Translations under genes and position numbers: made by a program
Assembly: GCA_003483675.1 (NCBI GenBank)
Contig: DMYK01000517.1
Span: 1 to 6,850, forward strand
DNA from: Microcoleaceae cyanobacterium UBA11344
Lineage (GTDB): Bacteria > Cyanobacteriota > Cyanobacteriia > Cyanobacteriales > Microcoleaceae
DNA length: 6,850 nt
Direction of reading: 5' to 3'
Part shown: positions 1 through 5,550 of the stretch, piece after piece
Layout of the letters: each line of letters starts with the position of its first letter
How positions within the stretch are numbered: position 1 is the stretch's first letter
The notes under the pieces: generated by a model
Told to the model about the DNA's origin: nothing
The model's database searches: none
Seen by the model: only the letters and a program-made list of their open reading frames with translations

Positions 1-568
1 AGTTGTCGTTGCCTTTGCCGCCGTAGACGCTATCGCTGCCAATGCCACCATCAACATCATCGTCGTCGCCGTTACCATGTACGAAGTCATCGCCGTCATC
101 GCCTTTGCAGGTATCTTTGCCGACACCGCCAAACAGTCTGTCGTTGTCTTTACCGCCCTCTATTTTGTCGTCGCCACTGCCGCCGTCGCAAATATCCTTG
201 CCGCCATCGCCTCTCATTTCGTCGTTGTCGTCGCCACCGTCGCAATTGTCGTCATCTTTGCCCCCGTAGATTTTATCTTTGCCAGGGCTGCCTTTGATGG
301 TGTCTTTGCCTTTTTTGCCGAAGATCGACTTGTTACCGGTTGTGGCGACAATTAGGTCATCGGCATCGGTGCCTTCGATCGTGTCGCCGTTTTCTTTGAT
401 GCCACCTGCTTCGGGTACGCTGTTCAATTGACTCGCAACTTTGACATCACCGCCGGCACCAGATGAAGCAGCAGATGAGCTGGCGATCGCCATCCCAGCA
501 ATTTCTGTTTCATCTAGATCGGGAAAAAGACTTTCTGATCGATTTGCCAACAACATTTCTTCTTTCAT
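1..568 (-). CDS. RTX (hemolysin-type) calcium-binding repeat protein, N-terminal part, cut by the window edge
   Basis: The minus strand is open from an ATG at 566-568 to the left edge, giving 189 codons without a stop. Residues 1-60 are a non-repetitive, small-residue-rich head (MKEEMLLANRSESLF...), followed from about residue 61 by glycine/aspartate-rich nonapeptides of the GGxGxDxUx type (for example GGSGDDKIE, GGKDNDRLF, GGIGSDSVY). In the RTX family such repeats fold into a parallel beta-roll that binds calcium outside the cell, and export is usually by a type I system using a C-terminal signal, which would lie beyond the window. No Sec signal peptide is visible. The repeats are oddly lysine-rich, and cysteine replaces the usual aliphatic residue at positions 109, 127 and 154. 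A second in-frame Met at residue 5 is an alternative start; no strong Shine-Dalgarno precedes either. The family is clear, but the exact role (adhesin, enzyme or surface protein) cannot be told without the C-terminus. Confidence 0.88.
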   Translation of the reverse strand, partial: MKEEMLLANRSESLFPDLDETEIAGMAIASSSAASSGAGGDVKVASQLNSVPEAGGIKENGDTIEGTDADDLIVATTGNKSIFGKKGKDTIKGSPGKDKIYGGKDDDNCDGGDDNDEMRGDGGKDICDGGSGDDKIEGGKDNDRLFGGVGKDTCKGDDGDDFVHGNGDDDDVDGGIGSDSVYGGKGNDN

Positions 569-761
569 TTTTGATAATTCCCAAAAACTACTGAGATTCT
601 TGAAATCAATTTATCCGAAACTAGCAAGCATACATAAAAAACTTTTAAATTCATAGTTTTGCCTGCTGCTATAGATGCTTCTGTTCCCCTTTTTTATATC
701 AGTCGCCCAGGCGGACTAGAGATTAATGATTGCTTAAACCCTTAAGAGTTAAGCATCCTAC

Positions 762-806
762 TCCTGAATCCTGAATCCTGAATCCTGAATCCTGACTCCT
801 GACTCC
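762..806. repeat. Heptamer tandem array TCCTGAA/TCCTGAC (STRR type)
   Basis: Four perfect copies of TCCTGAA (762-789) are followed by two of TCCTGAC (790-803) and a partial unit TCC. Arrays of 7-bp units like this are the short tandemly repeated repetitive (STRR) sequences known from filamentous cyanobacteria. They are non-coding and vary in copy number between strains. Confidence 0.93.
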
Positions 807-916
807 GGCTATATATCACAGAGTCCATTTAAACTGTCAGGTTTTTCTTTCACTATTGCGAGTTTTTCATTCGGGATTTACACAAAACAATTAATAGAGA
901 CCCGATCTACAGGATT

Positions 917-1019
917 GGGTACGCATTCCACACCCCTAAATTGAGAGCTTCTACGTAATTCCTACAGTAAAGTAGGTAGAAGCGTACCCTAAATTGAGAT
1001 GTTCTGCGTAATTTCTACA
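917..1019. repeat. Diverged 33-bp direct repeat pair inside an inverted repeat
   Basis: The blocks at 934-966 and 987-1019 both begin CCCTAAATTGAGA and end with a CTACA, matching at 29 of 33 positions with a 53-bp period. Around and between them are inverted repeats: GGGTACGC at 917-924 against GCGTACCC at 982-989, GCTTCTAC at 947-954 against GTAGAAGC at 976-983, and CCTAC/GTAGG at 961-965/972-976. The block could be a small dispersed palindromic repeat or the remains of a mobile element end. No coding frame covers it. Confidence 0.7.
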
Positions 1020-1548
1020 ATTAATTCGCTGTATTTCCACTCGCCATTCACAACTCCTCTAACTACCCAAAATGGTCAACCCTACAAGTTTACCCTTGCC
1101 TTCGGTGAGATTTAGCAGACGCTGCATTCAAGTTGTGCAACACTCCGAGCTCTTGTCAATCTCTCGGCAGGATTTTCTTTTTTTCCTAATTAGCATGACT
1201 TCAAAGTCTTAATTGGAGTTCCCGGGTCTCAATTAAATTTTTAGATCGATCGCATATTTAAAGATTTTTTAACTATTGACCTATGCGGCATTCAATGTTT
1301 AATAGCTGAAAACCAGGAGCTCTAGCCGAAGGCCCTGCGGCAGTCCAATGCAACAACAGCAAGGGTTTCAGCAATTAAAAAACTCCCGATCGCGCCTGAT
1401 GTTGCTATATTTGCGGTTAAAGTTGGGATTTTGAGTGGCATCGGGATGATAAAAATACTTATTGCTTGACAAATATGAGCTCTTTTATAGCAGTTTTGAT
1501 CTGGAAAATTATTGACAAATTGAACCCTATGTTATCGCCAATAACCAA

Positions 1549-1597
1549 TAATCAATCACCCACAATCAATCACTAATAACTAATCACAAATAACCCT
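1549..1597. repeat. Degenerate period-7 array
   Basis: From 1549 the sequence divides cleanly into heptamers: TAATCAA, TCACCCA, CAATCAA, TCACTAA, TAACTAA, TCACAAA, TAACCCT. The units have drifted but the 7-bp phase is kept over seven units, which fits an old STRR array with a unit different from the one at 762. Confidence 0.65.
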
Positions 1598-1638
1598 GAA
1601 AACTGACAAAGAAAATGCTAATGGGCCCCAGGTACTGG

Positions 1639-1698
1639 CCGTGGAGCCATAAAAAAGCTCCGCATCCGATCGACCGGAAAACGGATTTATCCGTGGAG
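1639..1698. other. Cluster of short stem-loops
   Basis: GTGGAGC (1641-1647) can pair with GCTCCGC (1657-1663) across a nine-base A-rich loop using one G-U pair. ATCCG (1664-1668) can pair with CGGAT (1682-1686), or alternatively ACGGAT (1681-1686) with ATCCGT (1689-1694). CCGTGGAG occurs at both ends (1639-1646 and 1691-1698). No T-tract of terminator type follows. It may be a structured RNA or a small palindromic repeat; nothing here decides. Confidence 0.4.
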
Positions 1699-1720
1699 TC
1701 GCTTTCTTCAATTTTTTAAT

Positions 1721-1748
1721 CTAAAATCTAAAATCTAAAATCTAAAAT
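1721..1748. repeat. Heptamer tandem array CTAAAAT x4 (STRR type)
   Basis: Four perfect head-to-tail copies of CTAAAAT lie here. This is the third period-7 array in about 1 kb, with a unit unrelated to the others. Confidence 0.9.
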
Positions 1749-1944
1749 CGATTGACGGCTGACCAATTAATTAATTGACACAGCATTGAGATTTCAATTG
1801 GAGGGTAGGTGGTAGAGGATAAGAGGTTAGGACTTCTCGACCTCGCCCACCCGGAAATTTTTTCCTCAAGATTACCTCCGATATTGCCCTGAAACGGGTG
1901 TACCTGAGCCGAAGTAATTTTAATAAGAACTAGAGATCCGGCTG

Positions 1945-1970
1945 GTAAAGTTCTTCAAAGTGAACTTTAC
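1945..1970. promoter_or_regulatory. Perfect 9+9 bp inverted repeat upstream of the small-ORF/CHAT unit
   Basis: GTAAAGTTC at 1945-1953 is followed after eight bases by its exact reverse complement GAACTTTAC at 1962-1970. It lies about 60 bp before the ATG at 2031. It is not followed by a T-run, so it does not look like a terminator. It could be an operator for a dimeric regulator or a hairpin in the 5' leader of the mRNA. The start of transcription is not known, so I cannot choose between the two. Confidence 0.5.
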
Positions 1971-2019
1971 TCAGCAATAATCAACTCAAGTTCCCGGCGA
2001 ATGTAAAGGGGTCTGTGGT

Positions 2020-2024
2020 GGAGG
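2020..2024 (+). promoter_or_regulatory. Ribosome binding site of the 83-residue ORF
   Basis: GGAGG lies six bases before the ATG at 2031, a near-ideal Shine-Dalgarno. It is the strongest in the window and the main reason to treat the small ORF as a translated gene. Confidence 0.75.
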
Positions 2025-2030
2025 TGCAAA

Positions 2031-2282
2031 ATGTCAAAAACAGCAATATTGGAGAAAAGTTGGCTTTCTTTGGGCCGATCGGCAATCAAAACTAATAAAC
2101 TATTATTAAACAACTTTTATACCCTCAAAGTGTTGAATCAAATATCAAGTAGCCCAGCGATCGCCCGATCGGGGGAAGCGCATTCAGGAACTTTTATTAA
2201 CTTAGTAAAAATGAGTTTGCCCATCGCAGAAGCTGGTAGCAAAAACGCAGGCAAATTCAACATAGAGGCGGGGGGGCGCTAA
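2031..2282 (+). CDS. Small protein of unknown function (83 aa), upstream partner of the CHAT gene
   Basis: I do not recognise a family. The frame starts at an ATG with a strong GGAGG site and ends in TAA only four bases before the GTG of the CHAT gene, in a different frame, so the two are probably co-transcribed and translationally coupled. The product begins MSKTAILEKSW, is basic and rich in Ser, Ala, Leu and Asn in its first half, and has no clear membrane segment, signal peptide, cysteine or metal site. Residues around SSPAIARSGEAHSG come from a HIP1-bearing stretch, so part of the frame may have drifted. It could be a real accessory protein, a leader peptide controlling CHAT translation, or the remnant of a larger gene. 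Confidence that it is translated is moderate; its function is unknown. Confidence 0.55.
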   Translation: MSKTAILEKSWLSLGRSAIKTNKLLLNNFYTLKVLNQISSSPAIARSGEAHSGTFINLVKMSLPIAEAGSKNAGKFNIEAGGR

Positions 2283-2286
2283 ATCG

Positions 2287-3996
2287 GTGAGCCAAGAATT
2301 TATACTGTCTGTAACCCCAGTTGGGGATGACGAATATCTAGTGCGGACTGAAAAGGTTGCACCCGGTGTACCCTTAGCAGAAGAACAAGTCCGCTGGCCG
2401 ATCGACCAATGGCTTGCCATATCGAGTCAACTAATGAACGACCCCTTGCTGGGCGTGCTTCAGCCAAAAGCAGCACAGGGAAAGGGTTCTGCCGGCAGCG
2501 GGACCTCGCTCGCGACCAAAAACCCAACGCCCAATTTAGTGGGTCTCGGTCAAGAACTATACAATGGGCTGTTTCAAGGCAACTTGCGCGATAGCTGGAC
2601 TTGCGCTCAAGGCATAGCCCAGCACCGCAGAGAAGCGCTGCAACTGCGGCTGGGACTTAAAGGCAGGCGCTTGCCGCGGCTGCCGTGGGAAGTGCTGCAC
2701 GCTGGCGATCGCCCCTTGGCCACCGGCACCGATGTTGTCTTTTCCCGCTATCAACCAGGTACTGGTTTATTCAAACCAACCAGGCTACTCCCCAGTAGCG
2801 GGCCTCTGAAAATTTTAATGGCGATCGCGTCTCCGAGCGATCGAGACAGCTTGCAGTTGATGCGAGAAGTCCGCCACTTACAACAAGAACTCCAAAACCG
2901 CATCGTCTACCCCCTTACTCACAGTCTGCACGCCCCGGAAATTCAACTGACTATTCTCGAACAGCCCGATCGAGAACAGCTTACTCAGGCCCTAGAACAA
3001 GGTAACTATCAAGTGCTGCACTACGCAGGCCACAGCAACTTGGGCCCCAGAGGCGGCGAACTCTACCTAGTCAGCAGCCGCACCGGCTTAACCGAAACCT
3101 TGAGCGGCGACGACTTAGCCGGCTTGCTCGTCAACAACGGCATTCAAATGGCCGTGTTCAACTCCTGCCGCGGCGCCTACGGCGACTCCTCGGATCTCGC
3201 CGAGGACAGCCGGGAACGTAATTTAACAGAAGCTCTAGTCAAGCGGGGCATTCCGGCAGTGCTAGCAATGGCAGAACGCATCCCCGACGATGTAGCCCTG
3301 ACTCTGACACGGCTGTTTTATCGCAACCTCAATCAAGGCTCTCCGGTGGATCTCAGCCTGAGTCGGGCCCGGGCCGGACTAATTTCTGCCTACGGTTCTC
3401 ACCAGTTGTACTGGGCTTTGCCCATTCTCTACCAGCACCCCGAATTTGACGGCTATCTGACCGGCCTATCGGCCCAAAGCGCAGCGGGAGACTCTAGGGT
3501 GCAAAATTTAAGGCCGACCGGATTGCAGCCGATTGCAGGGGCAGAATGGAAGGCCCCGAAAGAACTGGATGCGAATACTAAAAATCAAAAATTATCAGTT
3601 CCTGGCCCAGACCGGCCAGACATTCCTGACGGGAAAGGGGGCGATGATTCCCCGGCTCGGATTCAGGAGCATGATCCACTGTCGGGTACCAATTCCCCCA
3701 TTTCTACTTCTTCACTGAAGGTTGCTTCGGGAAGATCAACTCGCCCTGCTGTACCGCAGGGGAAACCGTTAAAAAAATCGGGATTGAAAAAATGTCTGGC
3801 TGTGACGCTTTGCTTGTTGCCGATTGCTTTGGGCGCTGGCTTTTTGGGCTGGCGACACAGCCAACAAAAGAGCCCGAAACCCGAAGAGTTACTGCCGGCA
3901 GTACGGAGTCCCCTGTCGCAAAATTACCTACAAACAAAGCCGGTAAATCTCGATCGCACCCCTGACCGATCAGCTAAAGGCGATCGCTATGACTAA
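2287..3996 (+). CDS. CHAT-domain (caspase/separase-like) protein with a C-terminal membrane anchor, possibly truncated
   Basis: The 569-residue product has an N-terminal module (about 1-60, SVTPVGDDEYLVRTEKVAPGV) of a kind I associate with cyanobacterial CHAT proteins. A CHAT domain follows (about 120-390), then a Pro/Ser-rich linker (about 395-500), one hydrophobic segment (about 503-521) preceded by KKSGLKK, and a short polar tail. The expected His/Cys dyad is intact: His249 in HYAGHS and Cys294 in FNSCRGA. CHAT proteins are clan CD cysteine peptidase relatives; known bacterial members act as regulated proteases, but no substrate can be inferred here. The basic residues before the membrane segment suggest the CHAT domain is cytoplasmic. 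The start is GTG at 2287: an in-frame TAG lies at 2263-2265 and no other usual start codon lies between. GAGG at 2265-2268 is distant, so initiation may depend on translation of the upstream ORF. It is much shorter than HetF-type CHAT proteins, and the end may be lost by frameshift. Confidence 0.92.
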   Translation: MSQEFILSVTPVGDDEYLVRTEKVAPGVPLAEEQVRWPIDQWLAISSQLMNDPLLGVLQPKAAQGKGSAGSGTSLATKNPTPNLVGLGQELYNGLFQGNLRDSWTCAQGIAQHRREALQLRLGLKGRRLPRLPWEVLHAGDRPLATGTDVVFSRYQPGTGLFKPTRLLPSSGPLKILMAIASPSDRDSLQLMREVRHLQQELQNRIVYPLTHSLHAPEIQLTILEQPDREQLTQALEQGNYQVLHYAGHSNLGPRGGELYLVSSRTGLTETLSGDDLAGLLVNNGIQMAVFNSCRGAYGDSSDLAEDSRERNLTEALVKRGIPAVLAMAERIPDDVALTLTRLFYRNLNQGSPVDLSLSRARAGLISAYGSHQLYWALPILYQHPEFDGYLTGLSAQSAAGDSRVQNLRPTGLQPIAGAEWKAPKELDANTKNQKLSVPGPDRPDIPDGKGGDDSPARIQEHDPLSGTNSPISTSSLKVASGRSTRPAVPQGKPLKKSGLKKCLAVTLCLLPIALGAGFLGWRHSQQKSPKPEELLPAVRSPLSQNYLQTKPVNLDRTPDRSAKGDRYD

Positions 3997-4051
3997 CTTG
4001 AATTTTGGGTACCTGATTTCACTGTTACAATGCCCAATTCCTTGCCAATAG
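3974..4051 (+). pseudogene. Possible out-of-frame continuation of the CHAT protein C-terminus
   Basis: Just before the CHAT stop codon, a frame shifted by one base reads LKAIAMTNLNFG and further hydrophobic residues to a TAG at 4049-4051. This resembles the way I recall longer cyanobacterial CHAT/membrane proteins continuing after the membrane segment (an AIA...N...G stretch before helical repeats), but that is memory, not an alignment. If right, the gene suffered an indel near the HIP1 site at 3980 and the rest has decayed. The evidence is weak. Confidence 0.25.
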
Positions 4052-4177
4052 ATCGACTGACCTCCCGGCTCAAATACAACCCTGGTGGCCAGTCGAGTGG
4101 CTAGATGTCGATCGATCTATCACTCCTAGCGAGGAGAGCTCGCGCATCGACTGTTTGACGATTGAAAATCCTTGAGG

Positions 4178-4265
4178 GTTGACTTGTGACGGTTGACGGT
4201 TAACTGTTCACGGTTGACTGTGGTCAGAAAACAGCGAACAGTCAACAGCGAACAGCGAACAGCGC
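4178..4265. repeat. Two opposed period-7 arrays forming a hairpin
   Basis: From 4178 the sequence divides into heptamers GTTGACT, TGTGACG, GTTGACG, GTTAACT, GTTCACG, GTTGACT, GTGGTCA. After four bases, a second array runs ACAGCGA, ACAGTCA, ACAGCGA, ACAGCGA, ACAGCGC (4231-4265). The second array is essentially the reverse complement of the first: 4204-4221 pairs with 4238-4255 at 16 of 18 positions across a 16-base loop. This looks like an STRR array joined to an inverted copy. No T-run follows, so it is not an obvious terminator for the CHAT gene. Confidence 0.8.
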
Positions 4266-4708
4266 ATCAATTTATTCAGCAAGCGATCACCTCTTTGATA
4301 ACAGGTTGATCGCACCTAGCCAGTGCCGATGTTGAGTGCGGTTGGAACTAAAATCCTCTTCGATCGCATACCAACGGGTATCGTAAATTTTTACTCAACT
4401 TTTGCGGGTGATCCGTCCCCGTCGCCCTTTCTGTACAAGTTATCAAAAAACTGGGTTGAAAACCCCGTCCTTTTAGGACGGCTTTAATTTCTTAAATCCC
4501 TTCCTAAAAATCAGGGAATTCCTGGTATTTGTGGTACTGTAGAATACTCAAGGTTAAACTCCTTCGCCCAGAGTGAAACAGAGACTCAGACACACTTTGA
4601 GGCGTAAACCGGGGGACAAAGAGCGGCGAAAACTCGCTATACAGCTAGAGGCTTAATACAGTCTCACAACCAGAAAAACCAACAATTTACTTTTGTTAGG
4701 TAGGGTAG

Positions 4709-4870
4709 GGCATACCCAAACTCGCTTGTCAATATCCTAGTACGCTTTTGGAGATAGACCCTCTTATGGGTGACTGCGAATCAGACTCGTTAATTGGTAG
4801 GATTTCTACGGTTAAAAGGTTTGAGTATTGCCGTAAGGACGCAACACTTAAAGGTCTGTCGCTGAATTAA
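4709..4870 (+). pseudogene. Possible remnant of a tnpB C-terminus
   Basis: A stop-free frame of 53 codons runs from 4709 to a TAA at 4868-4870, ending directly before the right-end hairpin, which is where tnpB genes of IS200/IS605 elements normally stop. It includes PLMGDCESDS and STVKRFEYCRKDATLKGL. The zinc-finger cysteines and the catalytic motif of TnpB are not present, so at most the divergent tail is left. Stops at 4697-4699 and 4706-4708 close the frame upstream. I could not confirm homology by reading alone. Confidence 0.25.
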
Positions 4871-4903
4871 GAATCCCCATCCTTGATAGTTGGGGAGTGT
4901 CAA
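4871..4903 (+). ncRNA. Omega-RNA-like 3' hairpin at the right end of the relic
   Basis: The block GAATCCCC...TGGGGAGTGTCAA has a 5-bp GC-rich stem (4875-4879/4891-4895) and ends in TCAA. In ISDra2 the guide RNA of TnpB ends in a similar GAATC-hairpin-GAGGTTCAA, and the bases just past the element act as guide; here those would start at about 4904 (ATCTGGAACAGC). Whether any RNA is made is unknown, and no tnpB is present nearby. Confidence 0.35.
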
Positions 4904-5038
4904 ATCTGGAACAGCTTAATAGAAGATTACTCAAACGGTAACAGAGCGAAGCCGATGTGTGAGGCCTTTGCAGTCTCTCTCAAACCGGTCACGATCGCGA
5001 AGTCGAAGTGTCCGAATCTTTTGGTGGCTACCAATGAG

Positions 5039-5073
5039 AACAAGTACCCCTGGTAAATGTTCTGGTACTTGTT
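5039..5073. other. Perfect 10-bp inverted repeat
   Basis: AACAAGTACC at 5039-5048 and GGTACTTGTT at 5064-5073 are exact reverse complements separated by 15 bases. The site lies between the two composite repeat blocks, far from any gene start. It may be a stem-loop of a small RNA or part of the repeat family. No T-run follows. Confidence 0.55.
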
Positions 5074-5222
5074 AACGGCCGGCAGTGATATCCTTTCTAC
5101 AGATTTGCTGCCGCGATCGCTCTCTTGTATCAGTGCCCGATCGACCTAGCCCTCTTTGATAACTACCCTAACGGCCGACGGAATCGGCTAGGAGTGAATG
5201 GAGAAAAACGGTAACAGAGCGA

Positions 5223-5263
5223 AGCGTGGCGTCCCACGCTCGCGTAGTCGAAGTGTTCGACTA
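5223..5263. other. Two adjacent perfect hairpins in the composite repeat
   Basis: AGCGTGG (5223-5229) pairs with CCACGCT (5234-5240) over four bases, and TAGTCGAA (5245-5252) pairs with TTCGACTA (5256-5263) over three. The tandem arrangement explains the apparent open frame across this area, which I read as a product of the repeat and not as a gene. Confidence 0.6.
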
Positions 5264-5477
5264 TGCACGCGCCTACCATCGCATTTCGCGTAGTCGAAGT
5301 GTCGAAGTGCAAAAACGAAAGTATTTAATTCGCGAACATCCTGGACTCGATCGACGATCGCGATGGTCCCATCAGGCGATCGCTGAAAATAGATCGCAGG
5401 TTGAGCATCCTTACTTTTACCCCTGGCCGATCGGCCGACCTAATTAATCCAAAATCTTATATTTAGAATTCTTAGTA

Positions 5478-5506
5478 TTGACAGTGAAACAAAGTTCATC
5501 TAATGT
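5478..5506 (+). promoter_or_regulatory. Candidate promoter of the cyAbrB gene
   Basis: A perfect -35 box TTGACA (5478-5483) is followed after 17 bases by TAATGT (5501-5506), a weak -10. A better -10-like TATAAG lies at 5518-5523, with only TTCATC at -35 spacing. Either would start transcription within about 40 bases of the ATG at 5551. Confidence 0.45.
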
Positions 5507-5538
5507 GTTGTAATTGATATAAGTAAATTCCAATAAGC

Positions 5539-5543
5539 GAGGT
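5539..5543 (+). promoter_or_regulatory. Ribosome binding site of cyAbrB
   Basis: GAGGT lies seven bases before the ATG at 5551 and supports that start. Confidence 0.6.
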
Positions 5544-5550
5544 CCGGTCA

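Larger units (their letters stand above)
569..2030. other. Long intergenic stretch between the divergent RTX gene and the small-ORF/CHAT unit
   Basis: No open frame of gene quality was found here on either strand. The stretch separates genes that are transcribed away from each other, so it should hold the promoters of both, but I could not place a convincing -35/-10 pair for either. It contains AT-rich sequence, three period-7 arrays, one pair of diverged 33-bp direct repeats and several inverted repeats, listed separately. A TTGACA at 1466-1471 and another at 1512-1517 lack a -10 at normal spacing. Confidence 0.7.
4452..4903 (+). mobile_element. Probable IS200/IS605-type relic or non-autonomous derivative
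   Basis: Two hairpins about 450 bp apart look like element ends. On the left, CCGTCCT (4465-4471) pairs with AGGACGG (4475-4481), preceded by GGGTTGAAAACC. On the right, GAATCCCCA (4871-4879) pairs through its CCCCA with TGGGG (4891-4895), followed by AGTGTCAA to 4903. The right end matches the layout GAATC-stem-loop-GAG(T)GT(T)CAA that I know from IS200/IS605 right ends, where it also forms the 3' end of the omega-RNA of TnpB. Between them no intact tnpA or tnpB remains. A candidate promoter-like TAGAAT box follows GTGGTACTG near 4540. The outer left boundary is uncertain, and a mere repeat family cannot be excluded. Confidence 0.45.
4933..5305. repeat. Composite repeat family: 20-bp direct repeat plus three CGCGWAGTCGAAGTGT units
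   Basis: The exact 20-mer AAACGGTAACAGAGCGAAGC occurs at 4933-4952 and 5206-5225. Each copy is followed by a related unit: CGCGAAGTCGAAGTGTCCGA at 4996-5015 and CGCGTAGTCGAAGTGTTCGA at 5241-5260. A third copy of the second unit lies at 5287-5305. The order is therefore conserved in two blocks, as expected of a dispersed intergenic repeat family that has duplicated locally. Confidence 0.8.
3997..5550. other. Long intergenic stretch between the CHAT gene and cyAbrB
   Basis: No convincing gene lies here on either strand. The stretch contains two opposed period-7 arrays, an IS200/IS605-like relic, a family of composite repeats and the cyAbrB promoter, all listed separately. A further imperfect inverted repeat is GCGATCA at 4283-4289 against TGATCGC at 4307-4313, with CCT/AGG adding to the stem. 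No rho-independent terminator with a T-run was seen directly after the CHAT stop. A 73-codon frame at 5226-5447 is made largely of repeat sequence and is not taken as a gene. Confidence 0.7.

Noticed and set aside
42..355. Plus-strand open frames rich in Pro/Ser or Ala/Val/Phe
   Set aside because: They are antisense shadows of the RTX repeats; the repetitive Gly/Asp codons on the minus strand leave the other strand stop-free. The minus-strand reading gives canonical RTX nonapeptides.
441..656. 71-codon plus-strand frame
   Set aside because: It overlaps the RTX N-terminus on the other strand, has no ribosome site and runs into AT-rich intergenic sequence.
1466..1536. Promoters at the two TTGACA boxes
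   Set aside because: Neither has a -10 hexamer at 16-18 bp spacing; the nearest TATAG/TATGTT boxes are only 11-14 bp away.
762..1748. CRISPR array
   Set aside because: The repeats are 7-bp head-to-tail units without spacers; no 24-40 bp repeats with unique spacers and no cas genes are present.
2202..2754. Several frames of 60-75 codons on both strands inside the CHAT gene
   Set aside because: They are out-of-frame readings of the CHAT coding region with low-complexity products and no start signals.
3533..3937. Frames of 61 and 77 codons across the CHAT linker
   Set aside because: They lie on both strands of the Pro/Ser-rich linker and look like shadows; the CHAT frame continues through to the membrane segment.
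2287..3996. A Craspase-like (TPR-CHAT) or HetF identity for the CHAT gene
   Set aside because: No TPR region is visible, no gRAMP or CRISPR components lie in the window, and the protein is shorter than HetF with a different architecture (C-terminal membrane anchor).
5226..5447. 73-codon plus-strand frame before cyAbrB
   Set aside because: It is built from palindromic repeat units and HIP1-like sequence, has no ribosome site, and the product is Arg/Ser-rich with no recognisable pattern.
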